Shown here: positions 29,151 through 38,159 of the stretch, piece by piece
Numbering within the stretch: the stretch's first letter is position 1
How the letters are laid out: each line of letters begins with the position of its first letter
From: Sporosarcina sp. ANT_H38
GTDB lineage: Bacteria > Bacillota > Bacilli > Bacillales_A > Planococcaceae
DNA length: 64,000 nucleotides
NCBI RefSeq assembly: GCF_008369195.1
Contig: NZ_VOBC01000002.1
Coordinates: forward strand, 372,001-436,000
Reading direction: 5' to 3'
Translations under genes and position numbers: made by a program
The notes under the pieces: generated by a model
Database searches by the model: none
The model's input: only the letters and a program-made list of their open reading frames with translations
What the model was told of the DNA's origin: nothing

Positions 29151-30146
29151 TCACATTCCTCCTTTCCTTCGTTGTTTATAGAAGATAAATGCAAATACTG
29201 GTGCCCCGATAAACGCTGTAATAACACCAACCGGAAGTTCTGTTGGCGAAATAATTGTCCTTGCAATTAAATCGCAAATGATGAGCAACGTCGCACCATT
29301 CATGAACGATAATGTCAGGAGATGGCGATGATCCGATCCCCATAAGAGTCGCGTCATATGCGGGACGACTAGACCGACAAAGCCAATTGTGCCGGACACC
29401 GCTACTGCAGAACCTGTCAGGATGGATCCCCCAATAAGAATGGCAAACTTACGTCGTTTGACGTTGACACCTAAATGGTGCGCCCGTTCTTCTCCAAACA
29501 GCATCGCATTTAATTCACGGCGATTTAGCCATAGCATGAGCGAGCCAACGACGACGAATGGCAAGATCATCGTAATATAATCCCAACCTCGCATCGATAC
29601 GCTACCAAGTAGCCAGCCAATAATTTGTCGTAGCTCTTCGCCTGTGAGCGCTATCATAAGTGACAGCACAGAACCCAGGAACGAACCGAAAATAATTCCG
29701 GTCAAAATGATTGTTTCCATTCTCATTGCCCGGTCAACAAGGCGGGCGAATCCGAGGACCAGGAACATTGTCAGTGCAGCCCCAACCATACTGAATACAG
29801 GAAGCGTATAAGTGCCTAAAAACGGGATGGAAATACCAAAAAAGAGCGTCATAACAGCGCCGACCGAGGCGCCGGATGACACTCCGAGGGTGTATGGATC
29901 AGCAAGTGGATTTTTCAACAGACCCTGGAAAGCAGCTCCCGAAATCGCGAGCGAGGCACCGACAAGTCCGGCAAGCACGACACGCGGCATGCGAATCTTC
30001 CACAAAATATTGGTAGCTGTTGCATCCGCCCCTGTATTCCATAACGTACTAATCGGTATATTCACAGACCCGATTGAAACACCGAGCCACACCGCCACAA
30101 GAAGCGTGGCGGCGGAAACGATGTAGGCAACGCTGGATTTACTCAC
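29151..30146 (-). CDS. btuC: Corrinoid ABC transporter permease BtuC
   Basis: This 331-residue protein has about ten membrane segments and belongs to the FecCD/BtuC family. It contains WKIRMPRVVLAGLVGASLAISGA, NPLADPYTLGVSSGASVGA and GTIGFVGLVVPHMTRLL, all typical. It lies between BtuF and the BtuD-CbiZ fusion, and its start overlaps the btuF stop. The B12 riboswitch upstream specifies corrinoid rather than siderophore uptake. Confidence 0.93.
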   Translation of the reverse strand: MSKSSVAYIVSAATLLVAVWLGVSIGSVNIPISTLWNTGADATATNILWKIRMPRVVLAGLVGASLAISGAAFQGLLKNPLADPYTLGVSSGASVGAVMTLFFGISIPFLGTYTLPVFSMVGAALTMFLVLGFARLVDRAMRMETIILTGIIFGSFLGSVLSLMIALTGEELRQIIGWLLGSVSMRGWDYITMILPFVVVGSLMLWLNRRELNAMLFGEERAHHLGVNVKRRKFAILIGGSILTGSAVAVSGTIGFVGLVVPHMTRLLWGSDHRHLLTLSFMNGATLLIICDLIARTIISPTELPVGVITAFIGAPVFAFIFYKQRRKGGM

Positions 30147-31104
30147 CGAAAGCCTCAGGGTAGATGGCTTTTGCTATTTCTTCAAGCCCTTCAGCAAGAC
30201 GGGGGCCCGTTCGGCTAGTTGTATTTTCATCAACTTGGATAACCGCTTTTTCTTTGATAGCTGTAATAGAATCAAAACCTGGGCGTGCGTAAACATCTGC
30301 AACGGCCGTTTCGACATAGTCATACATAACAATAATGACATCCGGATTGCGGTTGACGATTTCTTCCGGATCCATTACGAACCAGCCTTCTTGATCAGCA
30401 GCAATATTTTCCGCACCAATCAGTTTAAGCATTTGATCCATGAATGTATTTTTACCTGGTGTGTAAATATCTGGTGCTGGTGATGTTTCAACGAAAACTG
30501 TTTTTTTAGTATCGACTGTTGCTATTTTCGCCAATACTTCTTCTACTTTTGCTTTCATATCCACAATGATTTTCTCTGCTTCTACTGTTTTACCAGTCGC
30601 TTTACCGATTGTTTCAATCGTTGTGTATGTTTCTTCGAAATTTGCTGCATTTTTCACAACAAAGACAGGAATTCCTGCATCACGGATTTGTTGCAGTCCT
30701 TCTTCACCCGTTCCAAGTCCCGATTCATGAGCAAATACGATTTCAGGATTCATGGAAACGATTTTCTCAACGTTAAATTCCATACCGCCGATTTTCTCTT
30801 TTTCAAGTGCTTCTGCGGGATAATCATCGTAGTCATTGACGCCGACAACTTCATCAGCAAGACCAAGTTCAAACAAAATTTCCGTGTTACTCGGAATCAT
30901 TGAAACAATTGTTGCCGGTGCTTTTTCTAAAGTGATTTCATTGCCGACCGCGTCCGTTAGTGTCAACGGGAAATCAACTTTGACCTCTTCTACTTTCGGT
31001 GTTGCATCTACTTTCGGCTTATCTTGCGTAGCAGCTTCTCCGCATGCTGCGAGCAGGAATACTGCCAGAAACGCCGTTAATCCTAATTGCCAAATCTTTT
31101 TCAT
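30139..31104 (-). CDS. btuF: Corrinoid-binding lipoprotein BtuF
   Basis: This 321-residue substrate-binding protein starts with a lipoprotein signal peptide (MKKIWQLGLTAFLAVFLLAACGEAATQD without the middle cut: lipobox LAAC, Cys21). It has the two-lobed helical-backbone fold of the BtuF/FhuD class (IVSMIPSNTEILFELGL, GGMEFNVEKIVSMNPEIV, DVIIVMYDYV). It starts behind AGGAGGAAAGC and is the first gene after the riboswitch. Anchored outside the membrane, it delivers cobalamin or cobinamide to BtuC. Confidence 0.93.
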   Translation of the reverse strand: MKKIWQLGLTAFLAVFLLAACGEAATQDKPKVDATPKVEEVKVDFPLTLTDAVGNEITLEKAPATIVSMIPSNTEILFELGLADEVVGVNDYDDYPAEALEKEKIGGMEFNVEKIVSMNPEIVFAHESGLGTGEEGLQQIRDAGIPVFVVKNAANFEETYTTIETIGKATGKTVEAEKIIVDMKAKVEEVLAKIATVDTKKTVFVETSPAPDIYTPGKNTFMDQMLKLIGAENIAADQEGWFVMDPEEIVNRNPDVIIVMYDYVETAVADVYARPGFDSITAIKEKAVIQVDENTTSRTGPRLAEGLEEIAKAIYPEAFGE

Positions 31105-31131
31105 GTTGCTTTCCTCCTGTTTTATCCAAAT

Positions 31132-31158
31132 AAAAATCCCCCGTAATTGCTACGGAGG
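31132..31158 (-). terminator. Riboswitch-controlled terminator before btuF
   Basis: CCTCCGTA and TACGGGGG form an 8-bp stem, followed on the reverse strand by ATTTTTATTT. It lies between the cobalamin aptamer and the btuF ribosome binding site, as expected for transcriptional attenuation by ligand. Confidence 0.85.
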
Positions 31159-31224
31159 AATAAGTTGAGTAAAATTCGGCCGTACAAAGACGCCGACTTT
31201 CACTAATCCTATCCTCGTAGGGTA

Positions 31225-31400
31225 CGTGTGATCCATAAAGGCAGGTCTCCTGGCTTGTGCTCATTGCTTGTCGCGTCTTCCCGGATTAGATTCCAGTGGC
31301 CTATTGCGACTTGCTCACACTTACAGTGGCGGGACCGCGTCGGCATTGAACCGACTTCCCTTTTAACCCCGTTTTTAGTACAGGGCACCTTTATGTTTGG
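31225..31400 (-). ncRNA. Cobalamin riboswitch
   Basis: The reverse strand shows the conserved cobalamin aptamer elements in order: GGTGCC (plus coordinates 31384-31389), GGGAAGTCGGT, AATGCCGACGCGGTCCCGC, CCACTG, GGGAAGACG and the B12 box GCCAGGAGACCTGCC near 31240-31254. It precedes a terminator and the btuF-to-cblS operon. Binding of adenosyl- or related cobalamin should lower operon expression. Confidence 0.96.
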
Positions 31401-31421
31401 TATGTATTTTGTTCAACTTTC

Positions 31422-31449
31422 AGTATACTACAAATTTTCCGTCTGTCGA
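31422..31449 (-). promoter_or_regulatory. Promoter of the cobalamin operon
   Basis: The reverse strand reads TCGACA (31444-31449), a 16-bp spacer and TATACT (31422-31427), placing the transcript start just before the riboswitch aptamer. Confidence 0.65.
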
Positions 31450-31454
31450 TAGGT

Positions 31455-31540
31455 GTCTAAGAAAAGCGGAAGGCGCGATGTAAAACGCGACAGGCATAAG
31501 TCGATCCAACGATGTGGCGCATGGAGTCTGTTCCTGATAA
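31455..31540. repeat. Truncated GCGGAAGGCGC-type dispersed repeat
   Basis: AAGCGGAAGGCGC, GCGACAGGCATAAG and CATGGAGTCTG match parts of the fuller element at 37921-38035 but lack its right arm. This looks like a decayed or deleted copy. Confidence 0.6.
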
Positions 31541-31565
31541 AAAAACTTATACTTTGTTATCTTTC

Positions 31566-31610
31566 AAAAAAACGCCACACCAAAGGGGAAATAACCTCTT
31601 TGGTGTGGCG
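31566..31610 (-). terminator. Very strong hairpin terminator, probably of argS
   Basis: A 16-bp stem with one mismatch (31573-31588 with 31595-31610) and a 6-nt loop is followed on the reverse strand by TTTTTTTG. The nearest upstream gene on that strand is argS, whose stop is about 550 bp away, with repeats in between. Confidence 0.75.
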
Positions 31611-31692
31611 CTATTATTAAAGTTAAGTCAGTTCATACTTGTTTCTTTAGGGAATTGTTTCTATATGGATTGGGTTCATTGAATAACGCTGC

Positions 31693-31773
31693 GGCGCTTA
31701 GGGGATGCCTCTCGCCATAAGCCTGACTGCGGCGCTATCAGTCTTATGGCTTCGGCTACCCCTGTAAGGCGCC
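31693..31773. repeat. Short copy of the GGCGC/CATAAG structured repeat
   Basis: GGCGCTTA..TAAGGCGCC closes the element, with GCCATAAG (31714-31721) pairing with CTTATGGC (31743-31750) and TGACTG with CAGTC. It is the same outer structure as the 309-bp units at 9 kb, but the inner hairpins are replaced by a short loop. Confidence 0.75.
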
Positions 31774-31811
31774 TTCGCTGGGTTTATTTATATACTGTAT
31801 TCAAGTATAGG

Positions 31812-32156
31812 TGCCTTCCGCGGGCCTACAGGATGTAGGTCACGCAGCGGAGAGGGATTGAAATGCATCCCTCTATATTGCCACAGGACGTGGCGCACTT
31901 AGGCTGCGTTCATTTGTAACGGCGCCTTCCGCTTTTGTTTACGGCTAGACTCCAGCGCCTAGCTCCTCGGGACACTTCAGACTTGCTGATAAAGGCAAAG
32001 TACGCCTTTTTCTTCAAGTCTTTCAGTGCCTGTCGCAGGCCTACAGGATGTAGGTCACGCAGCGGGGAGGGATTGAAATGCATCCCTCTTTATTGCCACA
32101 GGACGTGGCGCACCTAGGCTGCGTTCATTTGTAACAGGCGCTTCCGCTTTTGTTTA
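31812..32156. repeat. Two direct copies of a three-hairpin repeat ending at the argS stop
   Basis: Copies at about 31812-31940 and 32027-32156 are about 95% alike, 215 bp apart. Each has CCTACA-GGA-TGTAGG, GAGGGAT..ATCCCTC and GCCAC-AGGAC-GTGGC in the same order. The second copy also has GCCTG-TCG-CAGGC and runs to the argS stop codon. No gene is present. Confidence 0.8.
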
Positions 32157-33824
32157 TTACATTTTCTCCGGCGCAGATACACCTATCAGTTTCAATGCGT
32201 TGGCGATTGTTGTGCGGGTTACTGTAATTAGTGCCAGACGGGCTTCTGATAGTTCGCGGTTGTCTGGGTCCAACACTTTTTCTGCGTTGTAGAAGCTGTG
32301 GAATGTAGCTGCTAATTCTTGGATATACGTTGCAACGCGGTGCGGTGAACGCATTCTTGCTGCATCACTGATTACTTGTGGGAAGTCACCAATTTTCTTC
32401 AGCAATTCTAGCTCTTTTTCAGCTTGTAATAGAGACACATGCTCCACAGATGCAGCCATTCCATTTTCATCCGCTTGACGCAAGATTGATGAAATCCGTG
32501 CATGCGCATATTGCGCGTAGTACACAGGGTTTTCATTCGACTGGGAAATTGCAAGGTCTAAGTCGAAGTCCATTTGTGAGTCACCTGAACGCATTGCGAA
32601 GAAGTAACGGACTGCATCCAGACCAACTTCTTCAACGAGTTCGCGTAATGTTACGGCTTTACCCGTACGCTTACTCATCTTGAATTTTTCACCGTCTTTA
32701 TATAACTGAACCATTTGTACTACGCTGACTTCGAGCGTGTCATTGCCATAACCAAGCGCTTCGATTGCTGCTTTCATCCGTGGAATATAACCATGGTGAT
32801 CTGCGCCCCAAATATTGATAAGCTTATCGAATCCACGGAACAATTTATCCTCATGGTATGCAATATCCGGCGTCAAATACGTGAAAGTACCATCGTTTTT
32901 AATTAACACACGGTCTTTGTCATCACCGAAAGTTGTTGAACGGAACCATGTTGCGCCATCCTCTTCAAAGACATGGCCATTGGCACGTAATTTATCAAGA
33001 GCAACATCTATTTTGCCGTTTTTATACAATGAAGTTTCAGAGAACCAAACGTCGAATGACACACGGAAGTTGGCAAGGTCTGTCTTTAATTTCTCTAGTT
33101 CATGATCAAGTCCATATTGACGGAAGAATGCATAACGCTCTTCATCTGGCGTGTTGACGTATTTATCGCCATATTCAGCTGCCAACATTTTCCCGATATT
33201 AATGATGTCCGGGCCTTGGTAGCCGTCTTCTGGCATTTCTTTATCCAAACCGAGCGCTTGGAAATAGCGTGCTTCAACGGAATTGGCAAGGTTGTGCACT
33301 TGATTACCCGCATCGTTAATATAGTATTCGCGCGCCACATCATATCCAGCGAAATCTAGAACGTTGGACAGTGAATCTCCAAGAGAAGCTCCGCGTGCAT
33401 GTCCAAGGTGAAGGTCACCTGTAGGATTGGCAGAAACGAATTCAACTTGGACTTTTTGGTTATTGCCGAAGTTTGATCGACCGTAGTTCTCGCCTTGCTC
33501 AAGAACTGTCTTGACGATGTCACCTAAGTAATCCGTTTTTAATCTGATATTGATAAAACCAGGACCTGCAATCTCAATTGAGTCGATTGATGTGCCATCT
33601 GTATTTAATTTCTCAAGAATCGCTTCCGCAATCGCGCGCGGTGGCTTTTTCGCTAATTTTGTCAGTTGCATAGCAATATTCGTTGCGTAATCGCCATTGT
33701 CTTTGTTATTAGGTGTTTCAAGCATAATGTCCGGTATAGCCGTTTCCTCTGCCAGACCCGCTTCAATTACTGCCTGACGCAATGCCGTTTTCACCTCATG
33801 TTGAATCTGTTCTACCGCGTTCAT
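32157..33824 (-). CDS. argS: Arginyl-tRNA synthetase
   Basis: This 555-residue class I synthetase charges tRNA-Arg. The HIGH-equivalent HLGHARG lies at 139-145 in [15 protein letters not shown], the KMSKR loop is present ([14 protein letters not shown]), and the C-terminal DALR anticodon domain contains [10 protein letters not shown]. Its start overlaps the ywiB stop by ATGA, as in B. subtilis. Its 3' end is joined directly to a repeat copy. Confidence 0.97.
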   Translation of the reverse strand: MNAVEQIQHEVKTALRQAVIEAGLAEETAIPDIMLETPNNKDNGDYATNIAMQLTKLAKKPPRAIAEAILEKLNTDGTSIDSIEIAGPGFINIRLKTDYLGDIVKTVLEQGENYGRSNFGNNQKVQVEFVSANPTGDLHLGHARGASLGDSLSNVLDFAGYDVAREYYINDAGNQVHNLANSVEARYFQALGLDKEMPEDGYQGPDIINIGKMLAAEYGDKYVNTPDEERYAFFRQYGLDHELEKLKTDLANFRVSFDVWFSETSLYKNGKIDVALDKLRANGHVFEEDGATWFRSTTFGDDKDRVLIKNDGTFTYLTPDIAYHEDKLFRGFDKLINIWGADHHGYIPRMKAAIEALGYGNDTLEVSVVQMVQLYKDGEKFKMSKRTGKAVTLRELVEEVGLDAVRYFFAMRSGDSQMDFDLDLAISQSNENPVYYAQYAHARISSILRQADENGMAASVEHVSLLQAEKELELLKKIGDFPQVISDAARMRSPHRVATYIQELAATFHSFYNAEKVLDPDNRELSEARLALITVTRTTIANALKLIGVSAPEKM

Positions 33825-34264
33825 ATATTTCCCTCCGTGTATGTAATAGTCAGTTCGTATTTTCCAAGAAGCGTTCCCTCTGCATGCAAATCATAATTCA
33901 CATTGAAGCGTCCGCCGGAATTGTCCTCTTGCATTGTAAAATCGAGTTTATTCGTTTTGACAACTAAGTCAAAAGTCGCTGGTCCACTACCGTATGTTCC
34001 CGGTCGTTCTCCAGCTGCAACAAACGGCAATCGCATTGTTACAGCACCGCGACGCATAATTAATGCATCCTTAGAATCCAATTTAACAATTGTCTGTATT
34101 GAATTCCCACTTTGTTGTTCTTCATATTTCAAATACGAATTGCCCGCTTTTTTAATCAGTAAACCTGTAGAAGTTAATTCATGCTTCTCCTCGTCTTGGT
34201 CCGGATGCCGGATCAACGAATGGAGCTTAATCTTTACATATCGCTCTTTTTCCCGCGATTCCAT
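33821..34264 (-). CDS. ywiB: YwiB family protein (DUF1934)
   Basis: This 147-residue soluble beta-rich protein is conserved upstream of argS in Bacillales and resembles the calycin-like DUF1934 fold. It includes [32 protein letters not shown] and [21 protein letters not shown]. The start follows AAAGGAC. It is translationally coupled to argS. Its function is unknown. Confidence 0.88.
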   Translation of the reverse strand: MESREKERYVKIKLHSLIRHPDQDEEKHELTSTGLLIKKAGNSYLKYEEQQSGNSIQTIVKLDSKDALIMRRGAVTMRLPFVAAGERPGTYGSGPATFDLVVKTNKLDFTMQEDNSGGRFNVNYDLHAEGTLLGKYELTITYTEGNI

Positions 34265-34363
34265 ACACTCACTGTCCTTTTCATGAAAACATCTTCTTAT
34301 TATATCCTTTTTACGACTTACATTTCAATCTATCCGAGCATTGCATGTTTTTACGCATGTTCC

Positions 34364-34393
34364 GTTTAATCTCTTTCCACGCGTCCCATACTA
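34364..34393 (+). promoter_or_regulatory. Putative forespore (sigma-G/F) promoter for the PBP gene
   Basis: GTTTA, an 18-bp spacer and a consensus CATACTA (34387-34393) match the sigma-G pattern and partly sigma-F. The start codon at 34424 lies about 30 bp downstream. B. subtilis pbpG is forespore-expressed. Confidence 0.5.
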
Positions 34394-34423
34394 GATGCAA
34401 TGATACGGACGGGACGGGATCGT

Positions 34424-36481
34424 ATGCAACGGACAGTGTATGTAAAAAATAAAAAGAGGCGTACGACGTTACGGCGGATTATGCTGCTAACCGTCACGAT
34501 GGTTATGGCGGCCCTAACCGTCTTTCTTTCGCTCAGGCTGTATGCTCAAATTACTGGTGCACCTTCTTTAAGCGTGCCCAAAGCTTCTGTTTTTCTAGAT
34601 AAAGACGGCAGGCAAATTGGCGACCGTTTTTCCGAGGAACGGCGATATTGGGTGAACCTCGATGAAATGTCACCTTTTTTAATCGACGCGGTCGTAGCGA
34701 CGGAAGACAAGAATTTCTATAAACACAATGGTTTTGACTATAAACGGATCGCTGGCGCTCTTTTGAAAGATGCGAAAACCGGTCGAAAGGTAGAAGGGGC
34801 CAGCACGATTACCATGCAGTATGCGAAAAACCTGTACTTGACGTTCGAAAAGACGTGGAAACGGAAAATCAGTGAAGCACTTTACGCCTATCGGATGGAG
34901 ATATTTTACGAAAAAGATGTCATCTTGGAAGGTTATTTGAATACTGTTTACTTTGGGCACGGCATGTATGGTGTCGAGGCGGCAAGTAAATTTTATTTTG
35001 GAAAGTCGGCGAAAGATTTGACGTTGGAAGAGTCTGCCGTTATTACTGCAATTGCTAAAGGTCCTTCGGTTTATTCGCCTATTGAAAATCCTGAGAAATC
35101 ACGGGAGCGAACACTGCTGGTACTTTCACTTATGGAGGCGCAAGGGTACATTACTGAGCGGCAAGAAGAACGGGCGACAAACGAAAAACTTACTTTAAAA
35201 AACCGTGAATGGGCTGACTCGAAGCGCGTTGCCCCTTATTTTCTTGATGAAGTTTGGCGCGAGGCTGAAAAAGTACTCGCAGCGAAAGGACGCTATCCAG
35301 CAGAGGGAGGTTGGACGATCCGGACAACGTTAAATCCACTTCACCAACAAACTGCCGAAGAAATGATTCTAAAATGGATGCCAGCTAGCGGACTACAGGT
35401 TGGATTCATGTCGATTGAAACTGGTACGGGTGCAATAACTTCACTTGTCGGAGGGATGAATTATACGGAAAGCCCGTTTAACCGAGTGACACAAGCAAAG
35501 CGCCAGCCTGGGTCTGCAATAAAACCTATTTTGTATGCAGCTGCACTTGAAGACGGATTCAGTCCGCTAACGTTCTTATCGACTGAAAAGACCGTTTTCA
35601 CTTACGATGAAGGACGCTCGACATATGAACCTAACAATGTAAACGGCAAATTCGCCGGCCACCCTATCTCCCTTGCACAGGCTCTGGCTATTTCCGATAA
35701 TATTTACGCAGTGAAAACACTTGAAGACATCGGTTATAAGAAATTCAGTAACATGGCTGAACGACTTGGTGTCGACGGTAAATTCCCAGAATCACCGGCA
35801 ACCGCCCTCGGTACCTCGCTTGTCACGCTTTCCGACATGACGAATGCTTATAACCGAATTGCTTCAGGCGGACTCGAAACAGTCCCAACAACGATTTTGT
35901 CCATAACGGATGCTGAGGGAAAAACGGTTTATGAACAACCGAAGAAGAGCAAGAAACATGTCATCAGTGAGCAGGATGCTTTCGTTCTCACTCATCTAAT
36001 GACTGGCATGTTCGATCCTGTATTCAACGATTATTCTGCGGCTACTGGACTCTCAATGCGACAAAAACAGACGCGGCCCTATGCAGCTAAATCCGGGACG
36101 ACGATATCGGATCAATATTTAATTGGCTACACTCCCTCATTAACTGCGGGTATCTGGACTGGATTCGATGTAGGAAAACAGCTGACAGAACTATCCGATA
36201 AAGCTGCATCGAAAAAAATATGGATTGACTTCATGGAAACCGTTAATCGTGGTACTTCACCCGAACCGTTCATCCCTCCAAATGGAGTCAACGACGTCAT
36301 CATTGATGTTGAAACAGGTGGTATCGCGGTAAATGAATGCGAAAAGCAACGGCTCATCTATGTAAAAGAGAAGGATATGCCACGTAAGTTATGTACCGAT
36401 AAAACACTGCGGGAACAGCGCTCCGCAGGTAAAGCTGATGAGAAGAAATTCGATCTGTTTCCGTTTTCGTTTTTTGAATGA
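34424..36481 (+). CDS. pbpG: Class A penicillin-binding protein, PbpG-like
   Basis: This 685-residue bifunctional peptidoglycan synthase has one N-terminal membrane anchor (about 20-43). The glycosyltransferase domain follows (ATEDKNFYKHNGFDYKR, STITMQYAKNLY), then a transpeptidase with the active serine in PGSAIKP, plus SDN and KSGTT. The ATG at 34424 follows GGGACGGGAT; an ATG eight codons earlier has no such site. Synteny with ywhD and a forespore-type promoter point to the spore-germ-wall PBP2d. It is followed by a long repeat array before its terminator. Confidence 0.92.
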   Translation: MQRTVYVKNKKRRTTLRRIMLLTVTMVMAALTVFLSLRLYAQITGAPSLSVPKASVFLDKDGRQIGDRFSEERRYWVNLDEMSPFLIDAVVATEDKNFYKHNGFDYKRIAGALLKDAKTGRKVEGASTITMQYAKNLYLTFEKTWKRKISEALYAYRMEIFYEKDVILEGYLNTVYFGHGMYGVEAASKFYFGKSAKDLTLEESAVITAIAKGPSVYSPIENPEKSRERTLLVLSLMEAQGYITERQEERATNEKLTLKNREWADSKRVAPYFLDEVWREAEKVLAAKGRYPAEGGWTIRTTLNPLHQQTAEEMILKWMPASGLQVGFMSIETGTGAITSLVGGMNYTESPFNRVTQAKRQPGSAIKPILYAAALEDGFSPLTFLSTEKTVFTYDEGRSTYEPNNVNGKFAGHPISLAQALAISDNIYAVKTLEDIGYKKFSNMAERLGVDGKFPESPATALGTSLVTLSDMTNAYNRIASGGLETVPTTILSITDAEGKTVYEQPKKSKKHVISEQDAFVLTHLMTGMFDPVFNDYSAATGLSMRQKQTRPYAAKSGTTISDQYLIGYTPSLTAGIWTGFDVGKQLTELSDKAASKKIWIDFMETVNRGTSPEPFIPPNGVNDVIIDVETGGIAVNECEKQRLIYVKEKDMPRKLCTDKTLREQRSAGKADEKKFDLFPFSFFE

Positions 36482-36501
36482 GCTGGCTTTTGTGAGTGTT
36501 T

Positions 36502-36870
36502 ATGATTGGTTGGAGTAGGAATATGATTGGTTGGAGCTCGGTTATGATCGGTTCGCGCGGGATATGATTGGTTGGAGCTCGTTTATAATCGGTTGGCGTG
36601 GGATATGATTGGTTGGAGCTCGTTTATGATCGGTTCGCGTGCGGATATGATTGGTTCGAGCTCGTTTATGATCTCGCGCAGGGATATGATTGGTCTGCAC
36701 TCCTTTATAATCGGTTGGCGTGGGATATGATTGGTTCGAGCTCGTTTATGATCGGTTCGCGCGGGATATGATTGGTCTGCACTCCTTTATGATCGGTTCG
36801 CGCGGGGATATGATTGCTTGAAGCTCGTTTATGATCTCGCGCGGCGATATGATTGAATTGAGCTCATATA
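36502..36870. repeat. ATGATYGGTT repeat array, locus 3
   Basis: About 18 units begin at 36502, 36523, 36544, 36564, 36585, 36605, 36626, 36647, 36668, 36686, 36707, 36727, 36748, 36768, 36789, 36810, 36831 and 36849. Spacing is 20 or 21 bp, with two 18-bp units. Tails alternate between GGAGCTCGTTT and CGCGCGGGAT types, giving a roughly 41-bp dimer. The array separates the PBP stop codon from its terminator. Reverse-strand frames reading IISPRE repeats are not genes. Confidence 0.9.
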
Positions 36871-36901
36871 CGGTCGATTTACTCCATAATTCATCAAAAT
36901 C

Positions 36902-36949
36902 AAAAAAGCTTTCCTCTCCCAAATGACTTCGGGGAAGGAAAGCTTTTTT
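36902..36949 (+). terminator. Bidirectional terminator between pbpG and ywhD
   Basis: AAAAAAGCTTTCC (36902-36914) pairs with GGAAAGCTTTTTT (36937-36949), with further pairing inside the loop. A- and T-tracts flank it on both sides, so it can serve both genes. The following 180 bp to ywhD shows nothing recognisable. Confidence 0.85.
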
Positions 36950-37132
36950 ACCGTTCAAGGCGCCCTGTTAAATTATGTATCGCGCTTGGGTTTGTTTGAT
37001 ACGATAGTTATCAGGGAATGCACGATTCCGGTTGTCCTAGCTTACAATAGCAAGCTGTAATTTCAGTGTACTGCCTTTCAAGCTGACATTCAACCTCGGA
37101 TTTGGAAGTCTGTGAATTTTGTCACTTTTCGT

Positions 37133-37663
37133 TCATAATCCTGGAGAATCCGTACTCAAATCAACATGCAGTTTTGATTCACTTCTCTCCCACATTTCTT
37201 TGTTATGAGTAGCTAGGAATTCGGCAAGGATCTGTTTCGATTTATCATCCATATGCTCAACTATGATATTTCGTTTCATCGATTTATCCATCCGGTTAAC
37301 GTGATCCGCGAGCAATTTATAGCCCCGACGTTTTTCACGATTAACGACCATTTCACATGCTGTGACGCCTGCATAATAAGGCCCTTGTTCACGAAAATCG
37401 ATTGTTACCCAGACAAGCCAGTACGGTTTTCCACCTTCTGAATCTTCCCGGTTTCGCGTAAATTTCACGCCTCGCTCTGTGTCACTTCTAGCATGCATTG
37501 CACCAATTTCAATACGTGCAACGCCTTCTTCGACGTCGATAATGACAGGCGACACATTTTCTAGTGACAACGAACCTATCCCGTATCCGCCATGACCATC
37601 CGTAGGATCATCTTTTATAATTGTAAAACCCAATTTTGATTTCGGTTTATTTTCATTTGTCAT
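37133..37663 (-). CDS. ywhD: YwhD family protein
   Basis: This 176-residue soluble protein is conserved beside pbpG and ywhB in Bacillales, without an established function. It contains GFTIIKDDPTDGHGGYG, MHARSDTERGVKFT and PYWLVWVTIDFREQGPYYAG. The start follows GGAGGGACG. It is divergent from ywhB, with 67 bp between their start codons. Confidence 0.9.
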   Translation of the reverse strand: MTNENKPKSKLGFTIIKDDPTDGHGGYGIGSLSLENVSPVIIDVEEGVARIEIGAMHARSDTERGVKFTRNREDSEGGKPYWLVWVTIDFREQGPYYAGVTACEMVVNREKRRGYKLLADHVNRMDKSMKRNIIVEHMDDKSKQILAEFLATHNKEMWERSESKLHVDLSTDSPGL

Positions 37664-37730
37664 TTGTACGTCCCTCCAAATCTGATACTATATACACTAT
37701 ACCGAATAATTACCGAGAGGGGGAAATGAT

Positions 37731-37916
37731 ATGCCAATCGTAACTGTACAAATGCTAGAAGGTCGTACAGATGAACAGAAACGTGCGCTTTGCGAAAAAG
37801 TGACAGAAGCTGTCGCTGAAACAACAGGTGCACCTGCTCAAAATGTTTCTGTCATCATTGAAGAAATGTCAAAAAACCATTACTCTGTAGCTGGAAAACG
37901 TTCAAGCGATCAATAA
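37731..37916 (+). CDS. ywhB: 4-oxalocrotonate tautomerase family protein
   Basis: This 61-residue protein has the catalytic N-terminal proline (MPIVTVQM; Pro after Met removal) and the family segment RTDEQKRALCEKVTEAVAE. The start follows GAGGGGGAAA. The family forms hexamers that tautomerise enol acids; the physiological substrate of the Bacillus protein is not known. Confidence 0.93.
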   Translation: MPIVTVQMLEGRTDEQKRALCEKVTEAVAETTGAPAQNVSVIIEEMSKNHYSVAGKRSSDQ

Positions 37917-37920
37917 ACAA

Positions 37921-38035
37921 AAGCGGAAGCGCCTTGGTCAGGAGCGACAGGCATAAGACGGACCAACGAAGAGGCGCATTTTGCCTCGTAGCTGGTCTGA
38001 CTTATGACCCGAGCTCCTAGGCGCTGGAGTCTAGA
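37921..38035. repeat. Complete GCGGAAGCGCC dispersed repeat (stem-loop element)
   Basis: Nested arms pair: AGCGCCT with AGGCGCT (37928-37934, 38019-38025), GGAGC with GCTCC, CATAAG with CTTATG (37952-37957, 38001-38006), and GAGGCG with GCCTC. The element begins five bases after the ywhB stop. Similar sequences are common in Bacillaceae and Planococcaceae genomes. Confidence 0.8.
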
Positions 38036-38095
38036 CCTGAAATTTCCATATTAATAATACTCCACAATTCGAGATTTCGTAATATCCAGTATTTC

Positions 38096-38149
38096 AAAAA
38101 AAGGCTGCCCCGTGACGGTAAATTTCCGTTCAAATGGGATAGCCTTTTT
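38096..38149. terminator. Bidirectional terminator between ywhB and ywgA
   Basis: AAAAGGCT and GGGATAGCCTTTTT bracket a roughly 45-nt hairpin that includes ACGG and CCGT arms. T-rich tracts lie on both outer sides. Confidence 0.7.
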
Positions 38150-38159
38150 ATTATTGTCG

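Noticed and set aside
36502..36870. CRISPR array
   Set aside because: Units of 20-21 bp leave only about 10 variable bases, tails recur instead of being unique, and no cas genes are present.
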